Shown here in pieces: positions 24,696 through 33,470 of a stretch of DNA of 64,000 bases. The DNA lies in NCBI RefSeq assembly GCF_007558825.1, contig NZ_VLTK01000004.1, positions 449,460-513,459 on the forward strand, given 5' to 3'. This stretch comes from Brevibacterium aurantiacum. Its GTDB lineage: Bacteria; Actinomycetota; Actinomycetes; Actinomycetales; Brevibacteriaceae. The translations under genes were made by a program, and so were the position numbers. Under the pieces are notes generated by a model, which was given only the letters and a program-made list of their open reading frames with translations, ran no database searches and had not been told where the DNA came from. The number at the start of each line of letters is the position of its first letter. Position 1 is the stretch's first letter.

Positions 24696-25510
24696 CGGTG
24701 GGCCTCCGCATTCGTCTCGGGTGTCGCGGTTTCGGGTGTCGTCCGTGGTGTGCTCATGCGCTGGGTCGCAGCCGCCACAAGGCCTGCGAACAGCCGCAGA
24801 TCCTCCAAGGTCTCCTCGGGGTGCCACTGAACAGCGAGCATCGACCCGTCCGGAGTCTCGAGGGCCTCAATGCAGCCGTCCTCGGAGCGTGCGCTCACGA
24901 TCAGTCCATCGCCGAGGCGGTCGATGGCCTGGTGATGATGGCACCTGACCGTGGCACCGGTTCCGAGCAGATCGGATACGGCGGTGTCGGGTACGATTCT
25001 CACGGCCACCTCGGCGAATTCGTCCTTCTTCTCTGCCTCATGAGCACCGTAGCCGCCGACATCGGGCAGGTGCTGGTGCAGGGAGCCGCGGTGGACGGTG
25101 TTGACGATCTGCGCGCCGCGGCAGATCGCGAAGACCGGCACATTCGCGGAGCGGGCATGACGGTACAGGGAGGTCTCGAAGGAGTCGCGACGCACGTTGG
25201 GCACCTGGGTGCGAGGGTGGGCCTGCGCATCGTAGAGTGCGGGGTCGACGTCGTCACCGCCGGTGAGGATGATGCCGTCGAGTTCGGCCACCTCGTTCAG
25301 AGTCCAGGGGTCTTCCGGGGGCAGGAGGACGACTCTGCCACCAGCTCGGGTCACAGCGGTGACGTAGACGCTGGGCAGGAACGCCGCGTCCCTGTCCCAG
25401 ACTCCGAACTGGCCGCGGCCGTAGTAAGTGGGCAGGCCGATGAGCGGGCGGCGCATCGTCGGGTCGAGGGCCGCGTTGCCGAGCGCCGAGTCAGAGTCGT
25501 TCGAAGCCAC
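24692..25510 (-). CDS. Gamma-glutamyl-gamma-aminobutyrate hydrolase-like protein (PuuD family)
   Basis: 272-residue class I glutamine-amidotransferase-like hydrolase (peptidase C26). The nucleophile is Cys130 in FAICRGAQ; the oxyanion strand is [12 protein letters not shown], and the catalytic His/Glu are in QWHPEE. In the Puu pathway it cleaves the gamma-glutamyl group from gamma-glutamyl-GABA. The GTG at 25510 has GGGAGG 6 bp upstream inside the ligase gene, which it overlaps by 20 bp; its stop overlaps the aldehyde dehydrogenase start by 4 bp. The polar Thr/Pro/Glu tail after residue 250 is not conserved in the family. Such tight coupling supports one pathway. Confidence 0.88.
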   Translation of the reverse strand: MASNDSDSALGNAALDPTMRRPLIGLPTYYGRGQFGVWDRDAAFLPSVYVTAVTRAGGRVVLLPPEDPWTLNEVAELDGIILTGGDDVDPALYDAQAHPRTQVPNVRRDSFETSLYRHARSANVPVFAICRGAQIVNTVHRGSLHQHLPDVGGYGAHEAEKKDEFAEVAVRIVPDTAVSDLLGTGATVRCHHHQAIDRLGDGLIVSARSEDGCIEALETPDGSMLAVQWHPEETLEDLRLFAGLVAAATQRMSTPRTTPETATPETNAEAHR

Positions 25511-26855
25511 GCCGGACCTCCCAATCGGTGACTGCGGCGTCGAAGGCCGTCATCTCCACGCGACCGGCGTGGGTGTAGTGGTTCACGACCTCGTCGCCGA
25601 AGGCATGGCGGGCGACCTCGGAGGATTCGAAGGCCGCCACGGCATCGTGGAGGCGGCGTGGGATGGTCGGGGCATTCTGGGTATAGGCGTTGCCGGCGAG
25701 CGCCTCGGGCAGTTCGAGTTGGTTCTCGATTCCGTGGATTCCGGCCGCGATGAGGGCTGCACTGGCAAGGTAGGGGTTCGCGTCGGCACCCGGGACTCGC
25801 TGTTCGAAGCGCAGAGCGGGGCCGTGGCCGACGATCCGCACGGCACAGGTTCGGTTGTCCCACCCCCAGCCCACTGCGGTGGGTGCGAAGGAGCCGTCGG
25901 CGAAGCGTTTGTAGGAATTGACGTTCGGGGCGTAGAGGTAGGTGAAGTCATGTTGAGTGGCGACTACTCCGGCGACGAAGTGCTTCATCGTCTCTGACAT
26001 CTCTGTGCCGTGGCCGGTGGGGAATACCGGTGTGCCGTCCGTGTCGCGCAGGCTCATGTGGATGTGGCAGGAGTTGCCTTCGCGGTCGTTGGGTTTGGCC
26101 ATGAAGGTCACCGACTTACCCTCTTGGTCTGCGATCTCCTTCGCACCGAGTTTGTAGACCACGTGGTTGTCGCAGGTGGCGAGCATGTCGGTGTAGCGGA
26201 AGCCGACTTCGAGCTGGCCGAGGTTGCATTCGCCCTTCGCGCTTTCGGTGTAGAGGCCGGCCTCGTCCATCTCGTTGCGCAGACGACGCAGGTAGCCTTC
26301 GACCTGGCCGGTGCCGAAGAGGGAATAGTCGATGTTGTAGGTGCTGGCGGCTTCGAGATTGCGGTAGTCCTTTGCCATCGCCTCACGGTAGCCGGTGTTG
26401 TAGAGGGCGAATTCGAGTTCTGTGGCACCGATGGGCGAATAGCCCAGCTTCTCGAGTCGTTCCAGTTGAGCCTTGAGGACTTGACGTGGGGAGACGCTCA
26501 GTGGTGAGCCGTCGATGAATGCCAGATCGCATTGCACCATCACGGTCGCAGGGTGCCAGGGGATGCGGCGCAGGGTTGAATAGTCGGGAACAAACATGAG
26601 ATCGCCGTACCCGCGCTCCCAGGAGGTGAGTTCGTACCCGTCGATGGTGTTCATCTCAACATCGGTGGCCATCATATAGTTACAGCCTTCAGTGCCGTGG
26701 TCCATCACCTCATCGATGAAGAATCGGGCCGTGATCCTCTTGCCTTGGAGTCGGCCCTGCATGTCTGTGGCGGCGACGAGCACTGTGTCAACGCGGCCGG
26801 CGGCAATCTCTGCCTGCAGCTGTTCCATGGTCATATCTGATGAAGTCACGCTCAT
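25491..26855 (-). CDS. Glutamine synthetase-like gamma-glutamyl-amine ligase
   Basis: 454-residue protein of the glutamine synthetase superfamily, type PuuA/GlnA3/GlnA4, joining glutamate to an amine with ATP. Catalytic-domain motifs include GATELEFALY, GNSCHIHMSLRD and FEQRVPGADANPYLASAALI. The N-terminal beta-grasp reads DTVLVAATDMQGRLQGKRI. Nitrogen-assimilating GlnA has a conserved adenylylation Tyr loop, which I do not see. I use the ATG at 26855, with AGAGGA upstream; an extension to 26930 lacks similarity. First gene of a five-gene operon with hydrolase, aldehyde dehydrogenase, SDR and GntR genes. The substrate may be a polyamine, ethanolamine or another monoamine; sequence alone does not decide. 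Confidence 0.9.
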   Translation of the reverse strand: MSVTSSDMTMEQLQAEIAAGRVDTVLVAATDMQGRLQGKRITARFFIDEVMDHGTEGCNYMMATDVEMNTIDGYELTSWERGYGDLMFVPDYSTLRRIPWHPATVMVQCDLAFIDGSPLSVSPRQVLKAQLERLEKLGYSPIGATELEFALYNTGYREAMAKDYRNLEAASTYNIDYSLFGTGQVEGYLRRLRNEMDEAGLYTESAKGECNLGQLEVGFRYTDMLATCDNHVVYKLGAKEIADQEGKSVTFMAKPNDREGNSCHIHMSLRDTDGTPVFPTGHGTEMSETMKHFVAGVVATQHDFTYLYAPNVNSYKRFADGSFAPTAVGWGWDNRTCAVRIVGHGPALRFEQRVPGADANPYLASAALIAAGIHGIENQLELPEALAGNAYTQNAPTIPRRLHDAVAAFESSEVARHAFGDEVVNHYTHAGRVEMTAFDAAVTDWEVRRGFERL

Positions 26856-27331
26856 GATTCCTCTTCTCGGTAGCCCACCCAGGCGATGTGTTCGCATCCT
26901 TGCGACGGACTGCATCCCTACGGTGGTCACGCATCGTTGCGGGGCTGGTGCTGTGCGGCAGCGGTGGTTTGCAGGGTCGGCGGCTCGCAGCGGTTCAGGA
27001 AAACTCTCCTAATTAAGGTATGCCACCGAACCATTTATGCGCAATAGCTGGGTCCAAATTGAGGAGAATGAGGCTTTGAGGTCTGCATAAATACCTATTG
27101 ACAAACCATTTGCACGGTGACAAGCTCAACGACAATACAGAGTTGTGAACTGCATCACGCACTAGTTATGAGACGTCCGCAGGCGTTCCACGCTCGTGTT
27201 CCACACGAACGTGCACGTGTCTGCATCGGCGTCGGTGTCTGCTCAACGGCCGGATTCCGACGATGCCGATCGGTCAGCGACGACCGAGCCCGCCAGCGGA
27301 CGCAATCATTTCGAGAAGAACGGTGTTCTCC
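26856..27331. promoter_or_regulatory. Divergent control region of the amine operon and permease
   Basis: 476 bp without a supported gene, between the ligase (minus) and permease (plus) genes. TTGACA at 27098-27103 is a perfect -35 hexamer toward the permease but lacks a convincing -10. AACCATTT occurs twice (27029-27036 and 27104-27111), AGGTAT (27016-27021) is inverted as ATACCT (27091-27096), TCGTGT-TCC-ACACGA (27194-27208) is a perfect dyad and ACGTGCACGT (27209-27218) a perfect 10-bp palindrome. These are candidate sites for the GntR or another regulator. The central part is AT-richer than its surroundings. Confidence 0.45.
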
Positions 27332-28942
27332 ATGAGCAATGAATCCTCTCCACCCAACGATCCGGCTTCCGGGCCGACACCGCACGATGGCACGGTCCCT
27401 CGCGAGGCCGCAGCCCCGGCCCTCAGCGCTGACGAGGCCAGTCTTGCCGAGCTCGGCTACAAACAGGAGCTCAAGCGCGGCATGTCGGGCTTCGGCAACT
27501 TCGCGGTCTCCTTCTCCATCATCTCGATCCTCGCCGGCTGCATCACCTCCTACAGCATTGCGCTGGGATCGGGCGGCCCGGCAGCGATCACGATCGGGTG
27601 GCCTCTGGTCGGCATCTTCGTCCTCTGCGTGGCACTGGCCATGGCCGAAGTCTGCTCGAAGTACCCCACGGCAGGTGGCCTGTACTTCTGGGCCGGTCGC
27701 CTGGCCAAACGCAACAAGCGACATTGGGCCTGGTACGTAGGATGGTTCAACTTCCTCGGCGAGGTGGCGGTGACCGCAGCCATCGACTTCGGCGCTGCCA
27801 CGACCATGATGGCCTTTGCAGCACTGACCTTCGGGGTCGTGCCCACTGCGCTCAACACCTTCATCCTGTTCCTCGTCATCATCACCCTGCATGGTCTCCT
27901 CAACACCTTCGGCGTCAATCTGGTCAACCTGCTCTCCGGCGTCTCTGCCTGGTGGCACATCGTCGGTGTGCTCGTCATCGTCGCAGCCTTGTGGATCATG
28001 CCCACGAAGCACCAGTCGTTCAGCTGGACCATGACGGCCTGGCACAACGAAACCGGGTTCACGTTCATGCCGTTCGTCTTCCTCATGGGTCTGCTCATGG
28101 CTCAGTACACCTACACCGGCTATGACGCTTCGGCGCACGTGGCCGAGGAGACCAAGAACGCTTCGACCGCAGCGCCCAAGGGCATCGTCATGAGCGTCCT
28201 GATCTCGATCATCGGCGGCTGGATCCTGCTGTACTCGATCACGGCCGCGATCCAAGACGGCTCTGAAGCCGGGCTCACCGCTCTCAACGCCACAGCAACT
28301 GGCCTGCCGCCAGCGCAGGTGTTCCTTGATGCCCTGAACAACCCGACGATGGCGAAGTTCCTGCTCTTCATCGTCTGCGGCGCCCAGTTCTTCTGCGGCA
28401 TGGCCTCGGTGACGGCGAACTCGCGGATGAGCTACGCATTCTCCCGCGACGATGCGATCCCCGGATCCAAATACTGGAAGAAGGTCAACCCACGCACCGG
28501 CACACCCACGAACTCGATCTGGCTGTGCATTGTGCTGTCCTCAATCCTGACAGTTCCGGCACTCTTCAATGAGACCGCTTATCTGGCGGTGACGAGTGTG
28601 GCGGTGATCGGGCTCTACATCGCCTACGTGGCACCCGTGCTGCTGCGCCGACTCAAGGGCGATTCGTTCAAGCCGGGTCCGTGGAATCTGGGACGGTGGA
28701 GCGCAGTCATCGGGTGGATCGCCGTCGTCTGGGTGATCTTCATCTGCATCCTGTTCGTGCTGCCACCGACTCTGCCGATCACCATCTCGACCTTCAACTA
28801 CTCCCCCATCGCGGTCCTTGCTGTGCTCGTCCTCAGCGTTGTGCTCTGGTATGCCCGAGGCAAGAAGCACTTCATGCAGCACCTCGACAAGGAGCAGCTG
28901 GCCATCGACGAGAAGAAGCTTCTCGACGAGATCGACGACTGA
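27332..28942 (+). CDS. APC-family amino acid/amine permease
   Basis: 536-residue permease of the amino acid-polyamine-organocation superfamily with about 12 membrane segments. The first segment region has KRGMSGFGNFAVSFSIISIL, followed by the conserved GGPAAITIGWPLVGIF; GYDASAHVAEETKNAS is typical of the GABA/choline permease group. The N-terminal 45 residues are polar and Pro-rich, and the C-terminus (KEQLAIDEKKLLDEIDD) is charged. The ATG at 27332 fits the similarity; the nearest purine-rich site (GAGAAG) is rather far upstream. Its divergence from the gamma-glutamyl-amine operon suggests it imports that operon's substrate. A strong hairpin follows the stop. Confidence 0.9.
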   Translation: MSNESSPPNDPASGPTPHDGTVPREAAAPALSADEASLAELGYKQELKRGMSGFGNFAVSFSIISILAGCITSYSIALGSGGPAAITIGWPLVGIFVLCVALAMAEVCSKYPTAGGLYFWAGRLAKRNKRHWAWYVGWFNFLGEVAVTAAIDFGAATTMMAFAALTFGVVPTALNTFILFLVIITLHGLLNTFGVNLVNLLSGVSAWWHIVGVLVIVAALWIMPTKHQSFSWTMTAWHNETGFTFMPFVFLMGLLMAQYTYTGYDASAHVAEETKNASTAAPKGIVMSVLISIIGGWILLYSITAAIQDGSEAGLTALNATATGLPPAQVFLDALNNPTMAKFLLFIVCGAQFFCGMASVTANSRMSYAFSRDDAIPGSKYWKKVNPRTGTPTNSIWLCIVLSSILTVPALFNETAYLAVTSVAVIGLYIAYVAPVLLRRLKGDSFKPGPWNLGRWSAVIGWIAVVWVIFICILFVLPPTLPITISTFNYSPIAVLAVLVLSVVLWYARGKKHFMQHLDKEQLAIDEKKLLDEIDD

Positions 28943-28967
28943 GCGCGCAGGCCGGACCAGTCACAGA

Positions 28968-29023
28968 GAAACTCTCCGGGTGCTCGGCAACCTGTCATGA
29001 TTGCTCAGCACCCGGAGAGTTTC
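28968..29023. terminator. 17-bp perfect hairpin between permease and catalase genes
   Basis: Arms 28968-28984 (GAAACTCTCCGGGTGCT) and 29007-29023 are perfectly complementary around a 22-base loop. It lies between the convergent permease and catalase genes and is symmetric, so it could end both transcripts. No long U-tract; the stem itself ends in TTTC. Confidence 0.75.
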
Positions 29024-29085
29024 TGAATTCTCGGACAATCGGTCAGGGCATCAGTGCTGTGCCGATGCCCGCACCAACTCGCGAC

Positions 29086-30573
29086 TTACGCGGTCTCGGA
29101 CCTGTACTTGTCCTCGATCGCCTGGCCCACCTCGGTGTCGATATTGCGCCAGTACTGGAAGGTGTTGGTCAGCACGGGCTCTTCCACGCCGTCCTTGAGC
29201 GCACCGACGACGGTTTCGATGAGGCCCTGGCGCTCCTCTTCGGAGTAGACCTCGCGGATCAGGGTGTGTGCCTGACCGAAGTCGTCGTCCTCTGCGTGGA
29301 GAGTGGCGGCGCTGCGGACCAGTTCACCATCTGCTTCCCAGCGTGCTTCGACCTGAGTCTCCTCGGCCTGGTAGGACCTGCTGTAGGAGTTCGGTGCGTA
29401 GACAGGAGCATCACCTGAGTGGTGGTACTCCATCTGACCTTCCTTGTCATAGGAATTGGTCTTCGTGATGGGTGCGTTGACCGGCAGCTGATTAAAGTTC
29501 GTGCCGATGCGGTTCCGCTGTGCGTCCGGGTAGGAGAAGACACGGCCCATGAGCATCTTGTCGGGCGAGATTCCCGTGCCCGGCACGGTGTTCGAGGGGC
29601 TGAATGCGGCCTGCTCGATCTGCGCGAAGTGGTTCGACGGGTTCTTGTTGAGCGTGAACTTGCCGATCTCCATGAGCGGGTAGTCCTTCTTCGACCACGT
29701 CTTGGTGAGGTCGAAGGGATTGAAGCGGTAGGTCTTGGCCTCTTCGTACGGCATGATCTGGACGTGGACGGTCCACGACGGGTAGTCGCCGCGTTCGATC
29801 GCGTCGAACAGGTCGCGACGATGGATGTCGGCGTCTTCGCCTGCGAGCTGGCCGGCCTCTTCGTTGCTCATGTTCTCCACGCCCTGATCGGTGTGGAAGT
29901 GGTACTGGACCCAGAAGCGTTCGCCGGCTTCGTTCGCCCACAAGTAGGTGTGCGAGGAGTAGCCGTTCATGTTCCGCCAAGTCCTGGGCAGGCCACGCGG
30001 TCCCATCAGGTAGGTGACCTGGTGTGCCGATTCCGGCGAGAGCGACCAGAAGTCCCACTGCATGTTGTTGCTGCGCAGTCCCGAATCGGGGGTGCGCTTC
30101 TGCGAGTGGATGAAGTCGGGGAACTTCATGGGGTCGCGAACGAAGAACACGGGGGTGTTGTTGCCCACCATGTCGAAGTTTCCGTCTTCAGTGTAGAACT
30201 TGAGAGCGAATCCGCGCACGTCGCGCCAAGAGTCTGGTGAGCCCAGCTCACCGGCGACGGTGGAGAACCGTGCGAGCATCGGGGTCTTGGCGCCCTGCTG
30301 CAGGAACTTCGCCCGGGTGTAGGCGGAGACGTCTGCAGTGATCTCCAGTTCACCGAAGGCACCGGATCCCTTGGCGTGCGGGCTGCGCTCGGGAACGCGT
30401 TCGCGGTCGAACCGGGCCAGCTTCTCAACGAGTGCAACATCGTGGAGAAGGAGCGGGCCGTCTGCTCCGACGCTCAGCGAGTGAGCGTCGGACTCTCGTG
30501 GGGCACCTGATTCGGTCGTCGAGGGCTTCGTACCGTCGAATCCTGGATGTTCATGATCAGCGTGTTTGGTCAT
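29086..30573 (-). CDS. katA: Catalase (small-subunit, haem b)
   Basis: 495-residue monofunctional catalase, which dismutates hydrogen peroxide in the cytoplasm. The distal His is in [12 protein letters not shown], the distal Asn in VGNNTPVFF and the proximal Tyr in [14 protein letters not shown]. Length and the C-terminal RSETA fit small-subunit clade 3 enzymes. The ATG has AAGGAG 7 bp upstream, and a -10-like TATGAT on the minus strand corresponds to 30632-30637. It would help remove peroxide made by the amine oxidase and flavin enzymes in the area, though catalase is a general stress gene. Confidence 0.96.
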   Translation of the reverse strand: MTKHADHEHPGFDGTKPSTTESGAPRESDAHSLSVGADGPLLLHDVALVEKLARFDRERVPERSPHAKGSGAFGELEITADVSAYTRAKFLQQGAKTPMLARFSTVAGELGSPDSWRDVRGFALKFYTEDGNFDMVGNNTPVFFVRDPMKFPDFIHSQKRTPDSGLRSNNMQWDFWSLSPESAHQVTYLMGPRGLPRTWRNMNGYSSHTYLWANEAGERFWVQYHFHTDQGVENMSNEEAGQLAGEDADIHRRDLFDAIERGDYPSWTVHVQIMPYEEAKTYRFNPFDLTKTWSKKDYPLMEIGKFTLNKNPSNHFAQIEQAAFSPSNTVPGTGISPDKMLMGRVFSYPDAQRNRIGTNFNQLPVNAPITKTNSYDKEGQMEYHHSGDAPVYAPNSYSRSYQAEETQVEARWEADGELVRSAATLHAEDDDFGQAHTLIREVYSEEERQGLIETVVGALKDGVEEPVLTNTFQYWRNIDTEVGQAIEDKYRSETA

Positions 30574-30800
30574 TGCTTCTCCTTCAACCGATTGAGCGAC
30601 GGGGAGTCATACTTCCCGGTCCACTTCAACCATCATAGGACGAACATCGCTCGCCTGTATGCGATGAAGCGAAGGCCGATCACGGCTCCCCTGATATCGA
30701 GTTCCTGGCAGCGTGCTAAAGACTGGCGCAACCGATTTTCACGCTATCCAGGTTCCCTGCTCGGTACAACCAAGGCCACCCTGTTCAATATTCCTGCCCC

Positions 30801-32201
30801 TCAGCCTTCGGCAGTCGCGGTGCTTCCACCGCCTGCAGAGCTCGAGCCGGAACCGCTGCCCACACCGTCACCCGAGCCTCCGCCGGAGCTGGATCCTCCA
30901 CTCGAACTGCCGGAGCCAGAGCTGCCTGCTCCGCCCTGCGAGCCGGAACTCGAGCTCCCGTCCGTCGAAGTTGTGCCCCCGCCCGAGGTGTCCGCTTCGG
31001 CACTGCTGGATCCGCTCGAATCGCTGGCGGCTCCTGCGGTCTCGTCGCCGGTGGTTGTGGTCGAACTGACATCGGTACCCTGGTCGGTCCCCGTCTGATC
31101 TGCAGTCGAGGAGGTGGTGGAGCTGCCCTCGTTCGCCGAGGTGGACTGTCCTTCGCTCGTCGTCGAGCTCTCGGTTCCGCTACCCTGATTCGGGTTCTGG
31201 CCGGGTTGGGAGTCGTCCCCGGAAGAGCTGGATTCGGCAGTGCCGCCGCCGTCGTGCGATGTTTCGGAGTCATCCCCGGTGCCGGAATCTCCGGTCACTG
31301 ACCGTGAGATCTGTGAGGTCCCTGGCGAGATATCGGCGGCAGTGAATGATTCGGCCATGACCACGGCACCCAGCCCGATTCCGAATGTCGCCACCCCGAT
31401 AGCCACCGGGTAGAGGACGCGTTTGCGGCGCAGCTTCTGCCACCACGATTTCGGTTCATCGTTGGCCGCATCGGTGGTATCGGGTGACGGGTGCTGCGCT
31501 GACGGGGCGTCGACGGTCGTGGCGAAGTCCGCCTCGTCGCTCAGGCTCCCGAAGGTGCTGGTGGTGCGGGAGGGTCCGGTTGACGAGACAGCAGAGGATC
31601 GCTGGGTCTTGGCACCGATTGACTTCGCCTTCACTGCCGGGGCGAGCTTCGTGCCGACTTCTTTGATCTTCTCTTTGCCCTTGTCGAGGCTGCTGGTATA
31701 GAGCGTCACCGCGAGTCCGGTGATGATGCTCGCGACTCCTGCACCGACGACCGTTCCGGCCACGCCCAGCTGCCCGCCGATGACCGAGGAGGTAGCTGCG
31801 GCTGCGGCACCGGCGACGAGCTGGGTCGCCGAGACTCTGCTCTCGCTCTTCTCCTTCTTCTCACCGACGTCGCCTTTCGCGTTCTCGACGACGTCAGTCG
31901 ATTCACCGACGGCAGTGGTGTTCTCCTGCATCATCCGAGTCGCCGACCTCGCTGGCACCGGCTGTTCTTCGCGTCGGATCGGATTCGGCGGCATCACCGG
32001 CGTGGTCACGTGCGAGGTCGTCGTCGGTGTCGACTGGGTGTTCCTGGCGTGTGTGGCGGCGAGTTCTTCGGTGATCAGAGGCAGGGTCTGTGATGCCTGC
32101 ACGGTCGTTTCGGGTCCGCCGCCTCCCGATGCTGATCTGTCCTGATCGGACGCTGCGACGTTCTGCCCGTTCAGTCTGCCTGACTCATTCTGATTCGACA
32201 C
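30801..32201 (-). CDS. Ser/Gly/Thr-rich membrane protein with a glycine-zipper segment
   Basis: 466 residues, no family recognised. In order: a polar N-terminus (1-125); an Ala/Gly-rich hydrophobic stretch at about 130-170 (VIGGQLGVAGTVVGAGVASI) with GxxxG spacing like a glycine zipper; a basic region with SWWQKLRRKRVL; a second membrane segment (YPVAIGVATFGIGLGAVVMA) near 275-295; then about 170 residues of almost only Ser, Gly, Thr, Asp and Glu ending TATAEG. The arrangement suggests the low-complexity tail is outside the cell. I choose GTG 32201 with GGAGG 8 bp upstream; a TTG one codon earlier is the other option. Stands alone between catalase and hutD-like genes. Confidence 0.75.
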   Translation of the reverse strand: MSNQNESGRLNGQNVAASDQDRSASGGGGPETTVQASQTLPLITEELAATHARNTQSTPTTTSHVTTPVMPPNPIRREEQPVPARSATRMMQENTTAVGESTDVVENAKGDVGEKKEKSESRVSATQLVAGAAAAATSSVIGGQLGVAGTVVGAGVASIITGLAVTLYTSSLDKGKEKIKEVGTKLAPAVKAKSIGAKTQRSSAVSSTGPSRTTSTFGSLSDEADFATTVDAPSAQHPSPDTTDAANDEPKSWWQKLRRKRVLYPVAIGVATFGIGLGAVVMAESFTAADISPGTSQISRSVTGDSGTGDDSETSHDGGGTAESSSSGDDSQPGQNPNQGSGTESSTTSEGQSTSANEGSSTTSSTADQTGTDQGTDVSSTTTTGDETAGAASDSSGSSSAEADTSGGGTTSTDGSSSSGSQGGAGSSGSGSSSGGSSSGGGSGDGVGSGSGSSSAGGGSTATAEG

Positions 32202-32414
32202 CAAAATACCTCCGATGGCTGGTCTCTGAGTTCAGTATGGGCCGTCCATTTTCGGAGTTCCTGACCCGCGCCCTCAGAAGCTGGGACAACACTGTGAGAA
32301 GCCACCGCCCTCATTGCGTTTGACCTGCAACGATGCGGATTTGTGTGACGCGCAGGACATGCGCTTGGCAGGATACTCGCAGGTCCGAATTCGGCCTCTG
32401 CCAGGACCGCCGTC

Positions 32415-32930
32415 TCAGCGCAGGATGGCCACGTCGAGGTGATCCGGAAGTACGTCCGACTCCTCGAGTTCCAGCACCTGGAATCTCGGGTAGCCGGCAC
32501 CCGATTCCAAGGTCACTGCAAACAGGTCGGAACCGGTGTTTCGCGTCGACATCTCCAACCCGACGTGTTCCGATTCTGCCCCGTCGTCCGACTCGACCAT
32601 GAGGTTGAGGGCGAAGCACGGTGCGCCCAGTTCGAGGAGGGAGACAATCTGGTCCCCACGGAATCTCTGAGGTTCAGCGTGGGCGACGCGGTGCACCTGT
32701 CCGTCGATCTCGAGGACAACCTCGGCGCCGATAGGAAGGAACGTGCGTGCCAAGCCCGGCAATGGGGAGAACGCAGCCGGACGGTCCAGACGCGCGATGC
32801 TCAGGCGCCACCGTAATCGACTCGGGGTCAGATTCTGGGATTCGGTGAGCGAGACGAGCTCGGTCGTCTCCCCCGCACCATTGGCCCATGGGACCGGTTC
32901 GAGGTCATCGAATGAGGTGATCACGCGCAT
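32415..32930 (-). CDS. HutD/Ves-family protein
   Basis: 171-residue cupin-like protein of the HutD family. Family signature at the start: VPWANGAGETTELVSLT (W-NG-G-T-E). Further features are WRLSIARLDRPAAFSPLPG and the strand RTFLPIGAEVVLEIDG. HutD is associated with histidine-use operons in proteobacteria and thought to moderate them, but its reaction is unknown; there are no other hut genes here. The 210 bp between it and the preceding membrane-protein start hold no feature that I can see. Confidence 0.85.
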   Translation of the reverse strand: MRVITSFDDLEPVPWANGAGETTELVSLTESQNLTPSRLRWRLSIARLDRPAAFSPLPGLARTFLPIGAEVVLEIDGQVHRVAHAEPQRFRGDQIVSLLELGAPCFALNLMVESDDGAESEHVGLEMSTRNTGSDLFAVTLESGAGYPRFQVLELEESDVLPDHLDVAILR

Positions 32931-32968
32931 GTGATCACTCTAGTGCCGCGTCTGCACCGGCCAGAACC

Positions 32969-33331
32969 TCAGTTCAGCACGAGACAGAACGGGTGGCCGG
33001 CAGGGTCCAAGAAGACGCGGAAGGTCTCACCCGGCTGTTCTGCCGCCTTTCCTGCACCGAGTTCGACCACGGCCGTCTCGGCGACATCAAGGTCATCGAC
33101 GACGACGTCGAGGTGCATCTGCTGCGGGTGGGCCTGGCCCGGCCAGCTGGGTGCGTGGTAGTCCTCGACCTGCTGGAAGCAGATCGGCGGCCAGGAATCG
33201 GATGTGATCTCTGCCCAGGTGCCGTCGTCATCGACTCTGACCTGCCAGTCGAGGAGCTGACCATAGAACTCCGCGAGTTCGCGTGCGTCAGGAGCGTCGA
33301 GAACGACGACGGGCTGCTTTGCGATTGCCAT
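32969..33331 (-). CDS. VOC-family (glyoxalase-like) protein
   Basis: 120-residue protein of the vicinal-oxygen-chelate fold with two beta-alpha-beta-beta-beta modules. Characteristic pieces are VVVLDAPDARELAEFYGQLL, the central MHLDVVVDDLDVAE carrying a potential metal His, and the closing FRVFLDPAGHPFCLVLN. The group includes glyoxalase-like lyases, resistance proteins and many without known activity; substrate cannot be read from sequence. It lies 38 bp upstream of hutD on the same strand, so the two may be cotranscribed. The promoter of the thiamine riboswitch gene diverges from it. Confidence 0.88.
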   Translation of the reverse strand: MAIAKQPVVVLDAPDARELAEFYGQLLDWQVRVDDDGTWAEITSDSWPPICFQQVEDYHAPSWPGQAHPQQMHLDVVVDDLDVAETAVVELGAGKAAEQPGETFRVFLDPAGHPFCLVLN

Positions 33332-33369
33332 GCTGGAAGTCTACGCGCCTTTCGATGCTAGGCTCGAAA

Positions 33370-33460
33370 CACCACAGGGGAGCGCTATGAGATTGGCGCT
33401 GAGAGTGCGCAAGCAGACCCTTCGAACCTGATCCGGTCAGCACCGGCGGAGGAAGTGAGC
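33370..33460 (+). promoter_or_regulatory. TPP riboswitch (THI element)
   Basis: The conserved blocks appear in order: CAGGGGAGC (about 33374), GCTGAGAGTGCGC (33398 on), GACCCTTCGAACCTGATCCG (33416 on), then GGTCAGCACCGGCGGAGGAA. This is the thiamine pyrophosphate-binding aptamer. It ends about 10 bp before the tenA start, and its last block carries the purine-rich GGAGGA, so TPP binding probably blocks ribosome access. A -10-like TGCTAG lies just upstream, near 33356. Confidence 0.93.
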
Positions 33461-33470
33461 TCGGACACTG

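Noticed and set aside
27155..28255. A 366-codon open frame antisense to the permease
   Set aside because: Asp/His/Arg-rich shadow of a hydrophobic protein; no domain.
30547..31098. Pro/Glu-repeat open frame (183 codons) on the plus strand
   Set aside because: It is the antisense of the Ser/Gly-rich tail of the membrane protein; the repeat character follows from that composition.
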